Position numbers and translations under genes: made by a program. DNA of 64,000 bases, from NCBI GenBank assembly GCA_964434425.1, contig CAYSVH010000003.1:124001-188000 (forward strand), given 5' to 3'. Below the pieces are notes generated by a model that was not told the origin of the DNA, did no database searches, and saw nothing but the letters and a program-made list of their open reading frames with translations. This document shows positions 9,323-19,321 of this stretch, piece after piece. The stretch is from CALMEC01 sp964434425. GTDB lineage: Bacteria; Actinomycetota; Thermoleophilia; Miltoncostaeales; Miltoncostaeaceae. Numbering within the stretch: the stretch's first letter is position 1; each line of letters opens with the position of its first letter.

Positions 9323-10009
9323 TCAGGCCGCGGCGACGTCCAGCAGGATGTCGCCGTCGTGCTCCTCGACCTCATCCACATCACCGCCCAGAACGGCCAG
9401 CGCGGCGATGGTGCCGGGTCGGGCCACCAGGTCGCGGACGACGGTCGCCGCATCCGCCACCGCCGTCCGCCCCGACAAAGCGGGCGACCCGTCGGGCGAT
9501 TCGAACTCGACGGTGCGCGGGTCACGCGCCAGGCCGGTGCCGAGGGCCTTGAGCACCGCCTCCTTGCGCACCCACGTGCGAAGCAGGACCTCCCGGCGCC
9601 GGTGGCCGGGAAGGCCGGAGATCATCTCGTGTTCGCGGGATGAGAGGGCGGCGACGACGGCATCGGCGTCGGCATCGTCCAGCTCGACGTCGACCCCGAC
9701 GGGCCACGGCGCGGCCGCCACCACCACGAGGTGCCCGGTGTGCGCCACCGACAGGTGGAGCGCCCCACCCGTTCCCTCGACGCGCGGCGCCTCACCGCGC
9801 ACACGTTCGACGCGGGCTCCGTGACCGCCGTGGGTTCGGACCACGACGTCGCCCAGAAGGGCACCCGTCGCGTGTCGCCGTCGGTCGTCGGCGGCACGCA
9901 TCGCCGCCAGACGCTCCCGGACGGTGCCGCTCAGAAGAGCCGGATCCACGTCGCGTGCGGTCGCCCACCACACCGCGGCTCCCTTCAGCGGAGTGACGTG
10001 CGTGTCCAC
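9323..10009 (-). CDS. 4'-phosphopantetheinyl transferase (Sfp/EntD type)
   Basis: A 228-residue Sfp-superfamily enzyme that transfers phosphopantetheine from CoA to carrier-domain serines. The metal-binding GVDVELDD and the WVRKEAVLKALGTGL motif (W-x-x-K-E-A-x-x-K) are intact, and LHLSVAHTG upstream matches the family. It is convergent with entF, ending 22 bases away, so it is not in the operon but clearly belongs to the locus: EntB and EntF both need this modification. Length matches Sfp rather than AcpS. Whether it also serves other carrier proteins cannot be told. Confidence 0.92.
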   Translation of the reverse strand: MDTHVTPLKGAAVWWATARDVDPALLSGTVRERLAAMRAADDRRRHATGALLGDVVVRTHGGHGARVERVRGEAPRVEGTGGALHLSVAHTGHLVVVAAAPWPVGVDVELDDADADAVVAALSSREHEMISGLPGHRRREVLLRTWVRKEAVLKALGTGLARDPRTVEFESPDGSPALSGRTAVADAATVVRDLVARPGTIAALAVLGGDVDEVEEHDGDILLDVAAA

Positions 10010-10034
10010 GACCTGCGTACCGGTCAGCGGGCGA

Positions 10035-10991
10035 TCACGTCGGCGGTGGCGTGAGCTCGTCGGACGCCTCGGGCGCCGGCGCGTCGCGACCCATGATCAG
10101 CGGAGCGATGGCGCCACCCACCTTCGAGACCGCCTGCGCGAACTCGCTGGGAATGATCCAGAGCTTGTTGCTGTCTCCCTGTGCGATCTCGGGCAGGGTC
10201 TTCAGGTACTCGTACGTGAGCAGCCGCTCGTCGGCGTTGCCGTTGTGGATCGCCTGGAACACCGTTTCGATGGCCTTGGCCTGCCCCTCCGCCTCGAGCA
10301 TCTGTGCCTCGCGCGACGCCTCGGCCGCCAGAATCTCGGACTGGCGGTTGCCCTCCGCGCGGAGGATGGCGCTCTGCTTCTCACCCTCGGCCGTGAGGAT
10401 GGCCGACTGCTTGATGCCCTCGGCGGTGAGGATGGCGGCCCGGCGGTCGCGCTCGGCGCGCATCTGCTTCTCCATGGCCTCCTGGATGGAGGACGGAGGG
10501 TCGATGGCCTTGAGCTCGACCCGGTTCACCCGGATGCCCCACCGTCCGGTCGCCTCGTCCAGCACGCCGCGCAGCTGGGCGTTGATCTGGTCACGCGACG
10601 TGAGCGTGTCCTCGAGGGTCATGCCGCCGATGACGTTGCGCAGGGTGGTCACGGTCAGCTGTTCGATGCCGTGGATGTAGTCGGCGATCTCGTAGGTGGC
10701 CGCCTTCGCGTCGGTCACCTGGTAGTAGATCACCGAGTCGATGTTCACCACGAGGTTGTCCTCGGTGATCACCGGCTGTGGCGGGAACGACACGACCTGC
10801 TCGCGCAGGTCCGCCATGTGGCGGATGCGGTCGATGAACGGCACCAGGATCCGAAGGCCGGCGTCGAGCGTCCGGTCGTAGCGACCGAGCCGCTCGACCA
10901 CTCCGGCGCGGGCCTGGGGAACGATCCTCACCGTGCGGATCACGATGATCAGCGCGATGAGGACCAGTACGGCGATCGCGATGGTTACCAT
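10035..10991 (-). CDS. SPFH/stomatin-like membrane protein (QmcA/HflC-like)
   Basis: A 318-residue slipin-type protein: one N-terminal membrane helix (about 3-20), then a SPFH/band-7 domain, then an Ala/Glu-rich coiled coil with repeated AILTAEG(E/I)KQSAIL units between about 195 and 245, and a conserved LLTYEYLKTLPEIA...SNKLWIIPSEF end. Such proteins form large oligomeric rings at the membrane and are linked to protein quality control or microdomains. The NfeD-like gene lies directly upstream in the same direction, 44 bases away, which is the classic NfeD-stomatin pairing. The ATG is the first of the ORF and gives the usual short N-terminus. Confidence 0.92.
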   Translation of the reverse strand: MVTIAIAVLVLIALIIVIRTVRIVPQARAGVVERLGRYDRTLDAGLRILVPFIDRIRHMADLREQVVSFPPQPVITEDNLVVNIDSVIYYQVTDAKAATYEIADYIHGIEQLTVTTLRNVIGGMTLEDTLTSRDQINAQLRGVLDEATGRWGIRVNRVELKAIDPPSSIQEAMEKQMRAERDRRAAILTAEGIKQSAILTAEGEKQSAILRAEGNRQSEILAAEASREAQMLEAEGQAKAIETVFQAIHNGNADERLLTYEYLKTLPEIAQGDSNKLWIIPSEFAQAVSKVGGAIAPLIMGRDAPAPEASDELTPPPT

Positions 10992-11035
10992 GGGTGCTCC
11001 TCGTGCGTGTGGATCATCTCGATGGTTGACTCCAT

Positions 11036-11461
11036 CTAGTGCATGACGACGGCGGTCGCGCCGGTGATCTCCACCACGGTGACCTCGGCCCCCTCAGGGT
11101 ATGTGTCCGCGGGGTCGAGAGGCCGCGCGGACCAGATCTCGCCCGCCAGCTTGATGGTCCCCCCCCTTGCGCTGACGGCATCGACGACGAGTGCCTGCTG
11201 CCCGGTCAGCGCCGCCACGCCCGTCCGGATCCGCGGTGGCACCCGCAGATGACGCTTCGCGATGGGCCGCACGGCGACGAGCGACAGCAGGGACACGACT
11301 CCGAACACCGCGAGCTGCACGGCCACGCCCGCCCCGGCACCCGCGACGATGGCGGCCACGAACGCGGCGACCGCGATCGGACCGAGAATGAAGGCAAGCG
11401 TGAGGATTTCGCCGACGGCGAGGATTCCACCCACGATCACCCAGACGAGCCACTGCGGCAT
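11036..11461 (-). CDS. NfeD-like membrane protein
   Basis: A 141-residue protein of the short NfeD type: membrane helices within residues 1-70 (VWVIVGGILAVGEI..., then a long Ala/Gly/Val-rich segment), followed by a C-terminal OB-fold-like domain (TGVAALTGQQALV...IKLAGEIWSAR...EGAEVTVVEITGATAVV). NfeD proteins partner with SPFH proteins, here the gene just downstream. The start at 11461 was chosen because translation from there begins in the first helix, and a TATCCT -10 lies exactly six bases upstream, implying a leaderless message. The longer frame upstream codes Arg/Pro-rich sequence with no likeness to the family. Confidence 0.9.
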   Translation of the reverse strand: MPQWLVWVIVGGILAVGEILTLAFILGPIAVAAFVAAIVAGAGAGVAVQLAVFGVVSLLSLVAVRPIAKRHLRVPPRIRTGVAALTGQQALVVDAVSARGGTIKLAGEIWSARPLDPADTYPEGAEVTVVEITGATAVVMH

Positions 11462-11467
11462 GCCCAG

Positions 11468-11473
11468 AGGATA
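11468..11473 (-). promoter_or_regulatory. -10 element of the NfeD/SPFH operon (leaderless)
   Basis: On the minus strand TATCCT is followed by six bases and the ATG at 11461. Spacing places transcription start at or next to the start codon. Confidence 0.55.
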
Positions 11474-11562
11474 TCGCTGCCCGCCAACCGGCCATAGGCC
11501 GCACCTCGGGACCGGACGACGGCGCGCCGACCGGCCGGGCGGGCGGGTGCTCGCCCGTGGGC

Positions 11563-11568
11563 TACAGT
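11563..11568 (+). promoter_or_regulatory. -10 element upstream of the LapA-like gene
   Basis: TACAGT is six bases upstream of a GTG that opens an 18-codon ORF, and about 92 bases upstream of the LapA-like start. It fits the TANNNT pattern seen at other promoters here. Confidence 0.45.
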
Positions 11569-11574
11569 ACATCC

Positions 11575-11628
11575 GTGCCATGCCTCCACTCCGCTGAGGC
11601 GGCGCTCGTCACCGGAACGTCGGTCTGA
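11575..11628 (+). CDS. Possible 17-residue leader peptide
   Basis: A GTG six bases after TACAGT opens a frame of 17 residues (MPCLHSAEAALVTGTSV when the first codon is read as Met) ending TGA at 11628, 32 bases before the LapA-like gene. The -10 spacing is the same as at convincing leaderless genes in the window. No homology or attenuator structure was seen. It may instead be plain 5' untranslated sequence. Confidence 0.25.
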   Translation: MPCLHSAEAALVTGTSV

Positions 11629-11660
11629 CGACAACTGCACCGCGAGACGTCCGGGTTGAC

Positions 11661-11972
11661 ATGAACGAGGATCCCACACGCCCCATCGCCGCAGCAGACC
11701 GCTCGGCGTTCGACAAGCTGGACGACCGGCAGCGCCGCCAGCTCATCAAGGTCGGCGTCCTGGTCGGCATCGCCCTCCTCATCGTGACGTTCATCTTCAG
11801 CAACACGCGTCAGGTCCGCGTGAGCTTCGTCATCTTCAGCGCGCACACGTCGCTCATCTGGGTGATCGTCACCTCACTCGTCCTGGGCTTCGCCGCCGGA
11901 TGGCTGCTGCCGGGGCTCATCCGGCGCCGCTGGGCCAACCGCCAGGCCCAGAAGGAGCACGCGGCCGGCTGA
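11661..11972 (+). CDS. LapA-domain (DUF1049) membrane protein
   Basis: A 103-residue inner-membrane protein. A charged N-terminus (KLDDRQRRQLIK) precedes helix one (VGVLVGIALLIVTFIFSN), then the short TRQVRVSFVIFSAHTSL strand segment, helix two (WVIVTSLVLGFAAGWLLPGLI) and a basic RRRWANRQ tail. This N...helix-N..V.....F-helix layout is the LapA/YciS fold, linked in proteobacteria to lipopolysaccharide assembly; in actinobacteria its role is not established. No strong ribosome site precedes the ATG. It is divergent from the NfeD operon and upstream of the NlpC/P60 gene in the same direction. Confidence 0.82.
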   Translation: MNEDPTRPIAAADRSAFDKLDDRQRRQLIKVGVLVGIALLIVTFIFSNTRQVRVSFVIFSAHTSLIWVIVTSLVLGFAAGWLLPGLIRRRWANRQAQKEHAAG

Positions 11973-12097
11973 GCGTCCGCAGGATCGTCCGCGTTCGCTC
12001 GTGGCGGGACAGGACACGCTCCAAAGACGGTAGGGCCCTCACTTTTCGGTGTGTGGTCCCGGAGAACGCGGCCGCCTGACCGCTCCGGGGCCTTTGG

Positions 12098-12103
12098 TAG
12101 CGT
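12098..12103 (+). promoter_or_regulatory. -10 element of the NlpC/P60 gene (leaderless)
   Basis: TAGCGT, seven bases, then ATG at 12111. The spacing indicates a leaderless transcript. Confidence 0.5.
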
Positions 12104-12110
12104 CCCGCGG

Positions 12111-13385
12111 ATGCACGGCATGAACCGCATTTCCCGCACACTTCGTTTCACGCTCGTCGGCGCTCTCGCACTGGCACTGCCCGCCGGAGCCATGGCCATC
12201 ACGCGGCAGGACGCCTACCGGATGGGGCAGAAGGGCCAGTCGACGACGGCGATCCTCAAGAAGGCGTTCCCCGGCGTACGCATGGCCCGCACGCAGGAGG
12301 CACCCATCCGCGTCCTCCTCGCCGACGACGTCATGTCGGCCGGTGTCACGGCGCGAACGGCGCTGGTCCTCCGTGACGGAGGCAACGCTGGGTTCGCCCC
12401 GGTCACGCTGACGGCCGGTCACCGCTACGAAGTGACCCGCGCCGGCAACCGACTGCGCGTGCGCAGCGTCGACGGCGGCCCCACCTACACACTGAGGGGC
12501 CCCGTCGAGTTCGACTCGAACAACGCGAACACCGGCATCCTCCTGGCCGAGCCGGCAAGCGTGAACCGCCGCTACCGCGGCGTCATCCGCGTGCTGCCCG
12601 GCCGCCAGAACCGCGTCCGCATCATCAACGTCCTCGACGTGCAGTACTACCTGCAGGGCACGCTTCCCGGCGACATGCCCCCCGCGTGGGGTGCGAAGGC
12701 CCCCACCACGCTGTCGGCGGGAGCGATCGCGCTCCGATCACGTGCGCTCCACCAGCGCAAGCTGCCGACCGCCCCGTTCGACTTCACCGCCTCGGACCCG
12801 AAGTACCTCGGACTGGACGGCGAGCGTGTCCGCGCCACGCGCGCGGTGCAGCGCACCCGGCACCTGACGCTGCGCAAGGGACGCCTCCCCTACCCCGCCA
12901 ACTTCACAAAGGGCGCCCGGGTCATGGGTTCGACGGCGTTCCAGCCGCTTCCCGGCACGCCGGTACCGGTGGCGTTCGGCCCGACGAAGGCCGTTGAGGG
13001 TGCATCACCGACGAAGGCGCTTGCCGCCATGAACCTTGCCCTCCGCTACAAGGGCACGCCGTACCGCTGGGGCGGTTCGGCCCCCGGCGGCTTCGACTGC
13101 TCCGGTCTCCTGTACTACGTCTTCGGCCAGCAGGGCGTACGACTGCCCCGCGTGGCGGAGGACCAGGCCAGGGCCGGCCAGCCGGTGCGGACCATCGAGG
13201 AGCTCCTCCCCGGCGACCTGGTGTTCTTCGCCGACAGCTCGGGCTACATCCACCACATCGGCATCTACATCGGCGGTGGCAAGATGGTGCACGCCCCGCG
13301 GACCGGCGACGTGGTGAAGGAGAGCACGATCACCAGCGGTTACTTCCGCAGGCAGTTCGCCGGTGGCCGCCGCATCACCGGGTAG
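12111..13385 (+). CDS. Secreted SpoIID-NlpC/P60 peptidoglycan hydrolase
   Basis: A 424-residue exported protein. A signal peptide (about 1-29, FTLVGALALALPAGAMA) is followed by a SpoIID/LytB-like region (RYRGVIRVLP...VLDVQYYLQGTLPGDMP...GAIALRSRALH, about 150-220). A C-terminal NlpC/P60 domain has its catalytic Cys330 in GGFDCSGL, and a histidine in HHIGIYIGGGKMVHAP. NlpC/P60 enzymes cut the D-Glu-meso-DAP bond of stem peptides; the SpoIID part suggests glycan recognition or cleavage. The start was placed at 12111 because TAGCGT lies seven bases upstream; ATG 12120 is an alternative. Two hairpins follow the stop. Confidence 0.88.
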   Translation: MHGMNRISRTLRFTLVGALALALPAGAMAITRQDAYRMGQKGQSTTAILKKAFPGVRMARTQEAPIRVLLADDVMSAGVTARTALVLRDGGNAGFAPVTLTAGHRYEVTRAGNRLRVRSVDGGPTYTLRGPVEFDSNNANTGILLAEPASVNRRYRGVIRVLPGRQNRVRIINVLDVQYYLQGTLPGDMPPAWGAKAPTTLSAGAIALRSRALHQRKLPTAPFDFTASDPKYLGLDGERVRATRAVQRTRHLTLRKGRLPYPANFTKGARVMGSTAFQPLPGTPVPVAFGPTKAVEGASPTKALAAMNLALRYKGTPYRWGGSAPGGFDCSGLLYYVFGQQGVRLPRVAEDQARAGQPVRTIEELLPGDLVFFADSSGYIHHIGIYIGGGKMVHAPRTGDVVKESTITSGYFRRQFAGGRRITG

Positions 13386-13415
13386 CGGCCGCTCACCCGA
13401 CATACGCACCGCACC

Positions 13416-13441
13416 GTTGGGCCGGGCTCTCCCGGCCCGAC
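13416..13441 (+). terminator. Terminator-like hairpin after the NlpC/P60 gene
   Basis: An 11-base stem (GTTGGGCCGGG against CCCGGCCCGAC, one G-T pair) with a 4-base loop. There is no U-tract, as usual in high-GC actinobacteria. Confidence 0.6.
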
Positions 13442-13446
13442 GTGAT

Positions 13447-13476
13447 TTCGGCGGCGGTTCGGCCCCCGCCGCCGAA
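13447..13476 (+). terminator. Second hairpin after the NlpC/P60 gene
   Basis: TTCGGCGGCGG pairs perfectly with CCGCCGCCGAA. It directly follows the first hairpin, forming a tandem terminator before the PKD gene promoter. Confidence 0.5.
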
Positions 13477-13537
13477 GTGTCGCGAGGTTGACACAGCGAA
13501 CGTCGTCAGCACGAGCGACCCGGCTCCGGGCCGGTCG

Positions 13538-13543
13538 TACCTT
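13538..13543 (+). promoter_or_regulatory. -10 element of the PKD-protein gene
   Basis: TACCTT lies six bases before ATG 13550, the leaderless arrangement, but AAGGAG also precedes ATG 13583. The element can serve either start. Confidence 0.5.
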
Positions 13544-13582
13544 GATCCCATGGTCAACACCACACCGGACAAGGAGCCTCAG

Positions 13583-14866
13583 ATGACCACCTCGCACGAC
13601 AACATCACCATCCGCCGCATCCGCCGTCTCGCCGCCCTCGCGGCCGGCGCCACCATCCTCACCGCGTCCGGCGGCGCCACCGCCGCCCCCCTTCCCCTCC
13701 CCAACTTCACGCCCGTCGCGAATCTGACGGTCAGCCCGTCCGTCGCCGTCGTCGGGCAGAACGTGGCTTTCAACGCCGCCGCCTCCTACGACATCGACGG
13801 AACCATCGCCAGATACGAATGGGACCTCGACAACAACGGCGTCTACGAGGTGCGATCGAGCACCGTCAAGACCGCATACCGGTCCTTCCCCACGCACGGT
13901 GTCCGCACCGTCAGGCTGCGCGTCACCGACAACCGTGGTGCGACGGGCACGACGACCCGGACCGTCACGGTCCATCGTCCCCCGGTCGCCCTTCTCACGG
14001 CCGACCGCGCCGTTCCCAACGTCGACGACGTCGTCGGCTACCGCGCCACCGGTTCCTACGACCCGGACGGCGACGCGATCACCCGCTACCTCTGGGACCT
14101 GAACGGTGACGGGGTCTTCGAGCGTTCCAGCGCCAGCCCGTACATCCAGACCAGCTTCCCGACCCCCGGCATGCATCGACTCGCCGTCAAGGTCGTCGAC
14201 GCCCGCAACGCGGTCTCGGCACCCAGGACCCTGAACGTCCGCGTCAACGACCGCCCGACGGCCGTCGTCTCCGCCACACCCAACCCGGCGGTCATGAACC
14301 AGCAGGTCCAGCTGAGCGGCGCGGCATCGACCGACGACCGCGGCATCGTCAAGTACGAGTGGGACCTCGACGGCAACGGCACCTACGAGACCGACACCGG
14401 CGCGAACCCCCGTACCACCACCATGTTCACGGCACTCGGACAGGCACGCATCGGCCTTCAGGTGACCGACACCGACGGGGCCGTCGACCGGTCCACCGCC
14501 ACCATCAGCGTCAACCCGGCCCCGGTCGCCGACACCAAGAAGCCCATCTTGCGGATCACACCCGCCTCGGTCAAGATGCGCGGCAAGTACGCGACCCTCC
14601 GGATCACCTGCCCCGTCACCGAGATGAGCTGCTCGACGCGACTCACCCTCAAGGGACGCACGGGCGTCCTCCGCGGCAAGGTCATCGGCCGGGCGAGCAA
14701 GACCGTGCCGGGTGGCCGCACGATCGCCGTCCACGTGCCCCTCACGGCACCGGCGATCCGTACGGTTCGTCGCAACGAGCGGATCGCAGCGACCGCGACC
14801 GCCGTCGCGAGGGACCTGGCCGGCAACGTCGGCACCGCGAGCCGGGTCGTGACCATCCGCAGGTAG
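13583..14866 (+). CDS. Secreted protein with three PKD domains
   Basis: A 427-residue exported protein: basic N-region and hydrophobic signal segment (IRRIRRLAALAAGATILTASGGATAAP), then three PKD-type beta-sandwich domains recognisable by ASYD(I/P)DG...YEWDLDNNGVYE, SYDPDGDAITRYLWDLNGDGVFE and ASTDDRGIVKYEWDLDGNGTYE. A C-terminal domain with two cysteines (LRITCPVTEMSCSTRL) follows. The D/N-rich loops look like calcium-binding sites. PKD domains usually mediate surface protein contacts; no enzyme domain is visible. Start 13583 has AAGGAG six bases upstream; ATG 13550 in frame, six bases after TACCTT, is a leaderless alternative that adds 11 residues. Confidence 0.85.
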   Translation: MTTSHDNITIRRIRRLAALAAGATILTASGGATAAPLPLPNFTPVANLTVSPSVAVVGQNVAFNAAASYDIDGTIARYEWDLDNNGVYEVRSSTVKTAYRSFPTHGVRTVRLRVTDNRGATGTTTRTVTVHRPPVALLTADRAVPNVDDVVGYRATGSYDPDGDAITRYLWDLNGDGVFERSSASPYIQTSFPTPGMHRLAVKVVDARNAVSAPRTLNVRVNDRPTAVVSATPNPAVMNQQVQLSGAASTDDRGIVKYEWDLDGNGTYETDTGANPRTTTMFTALGQARIGLQVTDTDGAVDRSTATISVNPAPVADTKKPILRITPASVKMRGKYATLRITCPVTEMSCSTRLTLKGRTGVLRGKVIGRASKTVPGGRTIAVHVPLTAPAIRTVRRNERIAATATAVARDLAGNVGTASRVVTIRR

Positions 14867-14916
14867 ACATCACCGTCCATCACCGTCGGACTCGGTCCGT
14901 GACAACGCACCACCCC

Positions 14917-14941
14917 GCGGGGCCGGCTGAGCCGGCCCCGC
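14917..14941. terminator. Bidirectional terminator hairpin
   Basis: GCGGGGCCGGC and GCCGGCCCCGC form a perfect 11-base stem with a TGA loop between the convergent PKD and adenylate cyclase genes. Confidence 0.65.
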
Positions 14942-14977
14942 ACGCGCGTTCACGGCGACGATCGAGGCACCGTTCGC

Positions 14978-16774
14978 TCAGCCCGCGCCGGAGGCCCCAT
15001 CCGACGCGGCCAGCGCCCACACCGATGCCGGCACCTGTTTGCCGCGCATGTCGACCGCTCCCACCGCGATCAGATCGGCTGCGGGTACCTTGAGCGCGGC
15101 GCGGGTGGCGTCGGACACCAGCACGGCGTGCGGCGTGTCCTTCGCGAGTGCCTGCAGCCGGGCGGCGGCGTTGGTGGTGTCACCCACCGTCGTGTACTCC
15201 ATACGTCGTGCCGAGCCGACGGTGCCGCTCATGACGGGGCCGCTCGCCACCCCGATGCCCGCGTCGAACGGCTCCGCCACTCCGTTGACCGTGGCCCACG
15301 CGTTGAACGCCGGCAGGCGCACGTCGCGAATATCCCGGGCGGCGGCAAGGGCACGGTCAGCGTGGTCAGCCTGCTCGACGGGCGCGCCGAAGACCGCCAT
15401 CACACCGTCTCCCTGGTAGGAGACGACCGTCCCGCCGGCGTCGAGCACCGCATCGGCGACCGCGCCCAGGTAGTGGTTGAGAAGCTCGATGACCGTCTCG
15501 GGTGGCAGGGTCTCGGCGGCGGCGGTGAAGCCGCGCAGATCGGCGAAGACGACGGTCGCGTACCGGCGTTCGCCGACGAGTCCGTCCTCTGCCTCCGCGC
15601 GCGCCACCACCTCGTCGACCAGGGTCGGCGGCAGGAAGCGGCTGAACGCCGCCCGCAGGAGGCGATGCTCGCGCATGACCGTCGCCGCGTTGACCCCCAG
15701 CCCGCCGACCACGGCGAGCGAACCGGCCAGCACGGGCGCCGACGGCGCGATCGCGTGTCCCGCGTTGAACGCGAGCTGGATCACGACGAGCAGAACCACC
15801 ACGAGGCCGACGCCGACGAGCGCGCCGACGATCGGGCGCAGTCGCCATGCCGCCAGCGTCGCGCCCACCGCCGCGAGGATCGTCAGTGCGGCGGTCAGCC
15901 AGCCGGGGGCATCACGCAGGGGCATCCCGTCGAGCAGGCTGGCGACCGCCTGGGCGTTGATCTCCGCGCCGGGACGTGTGTCACCCCACGGTGTCGTGTG
16001 CACGTCGCCCAGCCGCGGGGTGGTCGCGCCGACGATCACGATCCTGTCGCGCACGCGCCCGGCGGGGAGCCGTCCACCGACGACATCGGCGAACGGGACC
16101 GCCTCCAGTTCGCGCCGTGTGTAGTCGATCGGTGCCCGCCCCTCGCGGAAGCCCGCCTCCGACACGCGCTCTCCCGTGGCCCGCTCGGCGATGATGACGG
16201 GGAACGACGGTACGCCGTCGATGGAGAGCGGCAGTCGACGAAAGGCGTTGTCGACCGCCCAACCGGTGTTTCCGTATGCGGCGCCCGCGGCGGCGAGGTC
16301 CTCGTCCGTGTAGAGGATGTTCGGCGCGGGGGGACCCTCCACCGAGGTGTCGAACTCGTTGGCCGCCAGCACCACGCGCTTCGACCGGGTGATCGCCTCC
16401 AGCAGGGCGATGTCGTTGTCCTCAGCGGCGCTCTCTGCCTGAGGGCTCCCGTCGAACGGCGTCGTCGGCTCGGCGAACGTGATGTCGTAGGCGATCACCC
16501 TGGCGCCGGCGGCGGTGAGCACGTCGATCGCCTGTGCATGCACCCCGCGCGGAAAGGGCCACTGGAGCGGGAGCGTGGTGAGGGTGTCGTCGTCGATGCC
16601 GACGACCACCACGTCGTCCGATGCCGCGCGCTCGCCGCGGATCGCCAGACGCGTGTCGAAGCTGGCATCGTCCACGCGGGAGAGCGCCCCGGTCCAGCTC
16701 GCCAGCGCGGCGATGACGATCGCAAGCGCCGCGATCACCGCCAGCAGCACTCCACGCGATCGGCGTCGATTCAC
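14978..16774 (-). CDS. CHASE2-domain adenylate/guanylate cyclase
   Basis: A 598-residue membrane cyclase. An N-terminal helix (about 8-28) is followed by an extracytoplasmic CHASE2 sensor (DDASFDTRLAIRGERAASDDVVVVGIDD...GIP...), three further helices around 300-370, and a class III cyclase domain from about 400. The metal-binding aspartates are present in ATVVFADLRGFT and SYQGDGVMAVFG, and YTTVGDTTNAAARLQ is typical. It should make cAMP (or cGMP) in response to an external signal. Start GTG 16774 is six bases after TAGACT, a leaderless arrangement. A Crp-family regulator is encoded about 2 kb away. Confidence 0.9.
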   Translation of the reverse strand: MNRRRSRGVLLAVIAALAIVIAALASWTGALSRVDDASFDTRLAIRGERAASDDVVVVGIDDDTLTTLPLQWPFPRGVHAQAIDVLTAAGARVIAYDITFAEPTTPFDGSPQAESAAEDNDIALLEAITRSKRVVLAANEFDTSVEGPPAPNILYTDEDLAAAGAAYGNTGWAVDNAFRRLPLSIDGVPSFPVIIAERATGERVSEAGFREGRAPIDYTRRELEAVPFADVVGGRLPAGRVRDRIVIVGATTPRLGDVHTTPWGDTRPGAEINAQAVASLLDGMPLRDAPGWLTAALTILAAVGATLAAWRLRPIVGALVGVGLVVVLLVVIQLAFNAGHAIAPSAPVLAGSLAVVGGLGVNAATVMREHRLLRAAFSRFLPPTLVDEVVARAEAEDGLVGERRYATVVFADLRGFTAAAETLPPETVIELLNHYLGAVADAVLDAGGTVVSYQGDGVMAVFGAPVEQADHADRALAAARDIRDVRLPAFNAWATVNGVAEPFDAGIGVASGPVMSGTVGSARRMEYTTVGDTTNAAARLQALAKDTPHAVLVSDATRAALKVPAADLIAVGAVDMRGKQVPASVWALAASDGASGAG

Positions 16775-16780
16775 GGCGCA

Positions 16781-16786
16781 AGTCTA
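16781..16786 (-). promoter_or_regulatory. -10 element of the cyclase gene (leaderless)
   Basis: On the minus strand TAGACT, six bases, then GTG at 16774. Confidence 0.5.
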
Positions 16787-16865
16787 GTGCCGCCTCCCGT
16801 CGATGTGTCATCACGATGACGCGCCGGGTGTCATCACCGCGACGGGCGGGCGGGCGGAGGGGGCG

Positions 16866-16871
16866 TATGGT
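16866..16871 (+). promoter_or_regulatory. -10 element of the NHL-repeat gene (leaderless)
   Basis: TATGGT, six bases, then ATG at 16878; divergent from the cyclase promoter about 80 bases away. Confidence 0.5.
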
Positions 16872-16877
16872 CCCGGC

Positions 16878-18536
<1,659 letters not shown>

Positions 18537-18560
18537 GGTGGGCCGACCCGAACCAGGGGA

Positions 18561-19220
18561 TCACATCCGACAGCGCGCGGCGATGGCCTCCCGATCGCAT
18601 ACGACCACACGTCCGCGTGCCAAACGCAGACTTCCGCGCTCCTCGTCCTCGCGCAGCACGCGGTTGACCGTGGCCCGCGATGTGCCCGCCAGGCCCGCAA
18701 GGTCCTCCTGCCGCAAGGGGATCGTCACCTCGCCGTCCGCTCCGTCGCCGTAGACGGCGACGAGCTCGAGCAGCCGGCGGCGCACGCGACTGTCGACGTT
18801 GACGTACAGGGCGTCAAGCAGGTGGCGTGACAGGCGGGTCACCTCGCCGACGAGGATCGCGATGAGCACCTCGTTGACACCGGGATGGCGGCGGCGCAGC
18901 GCCTCGAAGTCGTCGCGCAGGATCGATCGGGTCTCGCCGGCCTCCAGCGACTCGACCGTCGCGGTCCGACGCTGATCGGGTCCCAGGAGCGCGAGCTCCC
19001 CGAAGAGGTCGCCCGACCCGAGGATCGTGAGCACCGCCGTGTCGCCGAGCGGGGTGGTGACGCGCACCGCGAACCGTCCGCGCTCGACGAGGTGGATCGT
19101 GTCGGCCGGGTCGTGAGCGTGGAAGACCACCTCACCCTTCGCGAACCGGCGTCGCCGGGCGATGGACAGCACCTGCTGCACATCCGCCTCGTCGATCCCG
19201 TCGAAGATGGCCCATCGCAT
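18561..19220 (-). CDS. Crp/Fnr-family transcriptional regulator
   Basis: A 219-residue regulator with an N-terminal cyclic-nucleotide-binding beta-roll (about 5-120; GSGDLFGELALLGPDQRRTATVESLEAGE contains the conserved G-E-L-A-L phosphate-binding motif followed by R-x-A/T) and a C-terminal winged helix (PLRQEDLAGLAGTSRATVNRVLREDEERG is the recognition helix). The E and R/T residues expected for cAMP contact are near-canonical (GELALLG...RRTATV), so cAMP binding is plausible. A CHASE2 cyclase is 2 kb away. Leaderless: TAGCCT is seven bases before the ATG. No cysteine cluster of Fnr type is present. Confidence 0.9.
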   Translation of the reverse strand: MRWAIFDGIDEADVQQVLSIARRRRFAKGEVVFHAHDPADTIHLVERGRFAVRVTTPLGDTAVLTILGSGDLFGELALLGPDQRRTATVESLEAGETRSILRDDFEALRRRHPGVNEVLIAILVGEVTRLSRHLLDALYVNVDSRVRRRLLELVAVYGDGADGEVTIPLRQEDLAGLAGTSRATVNRVLREDEERGSLRLARGRVVVCDREAIAARCRM

Positions 19221-19227
19221 GACGGGA

Positions 19228-19233
19228 AGGCTA
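19228..19233 (-). promoter_or_regulatory. -10 element of the Crp-family gene (leaderless)
   Basis: On the minus strand TAGCCT, seven bases, then ATG at 19220. Confidence 0.5.
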
Positions 19234-19321
19234 TCCGTGGGGTGACACGGGCATGGGCCGGATCAGGTGCTCCAGGTGGATCGTCGACGAGTGCTCGGGA
19301 GCCGGTGCCGGAGGGTCATGG

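Noticed and set aside
12051..14734. Minus-strand frame 13340-14734 opposite the PKD gene
   Set aside because: Shadow frame of Gly/Asp/Val-rich low complexity; the plus strand has signal peptide and PKD motifs.
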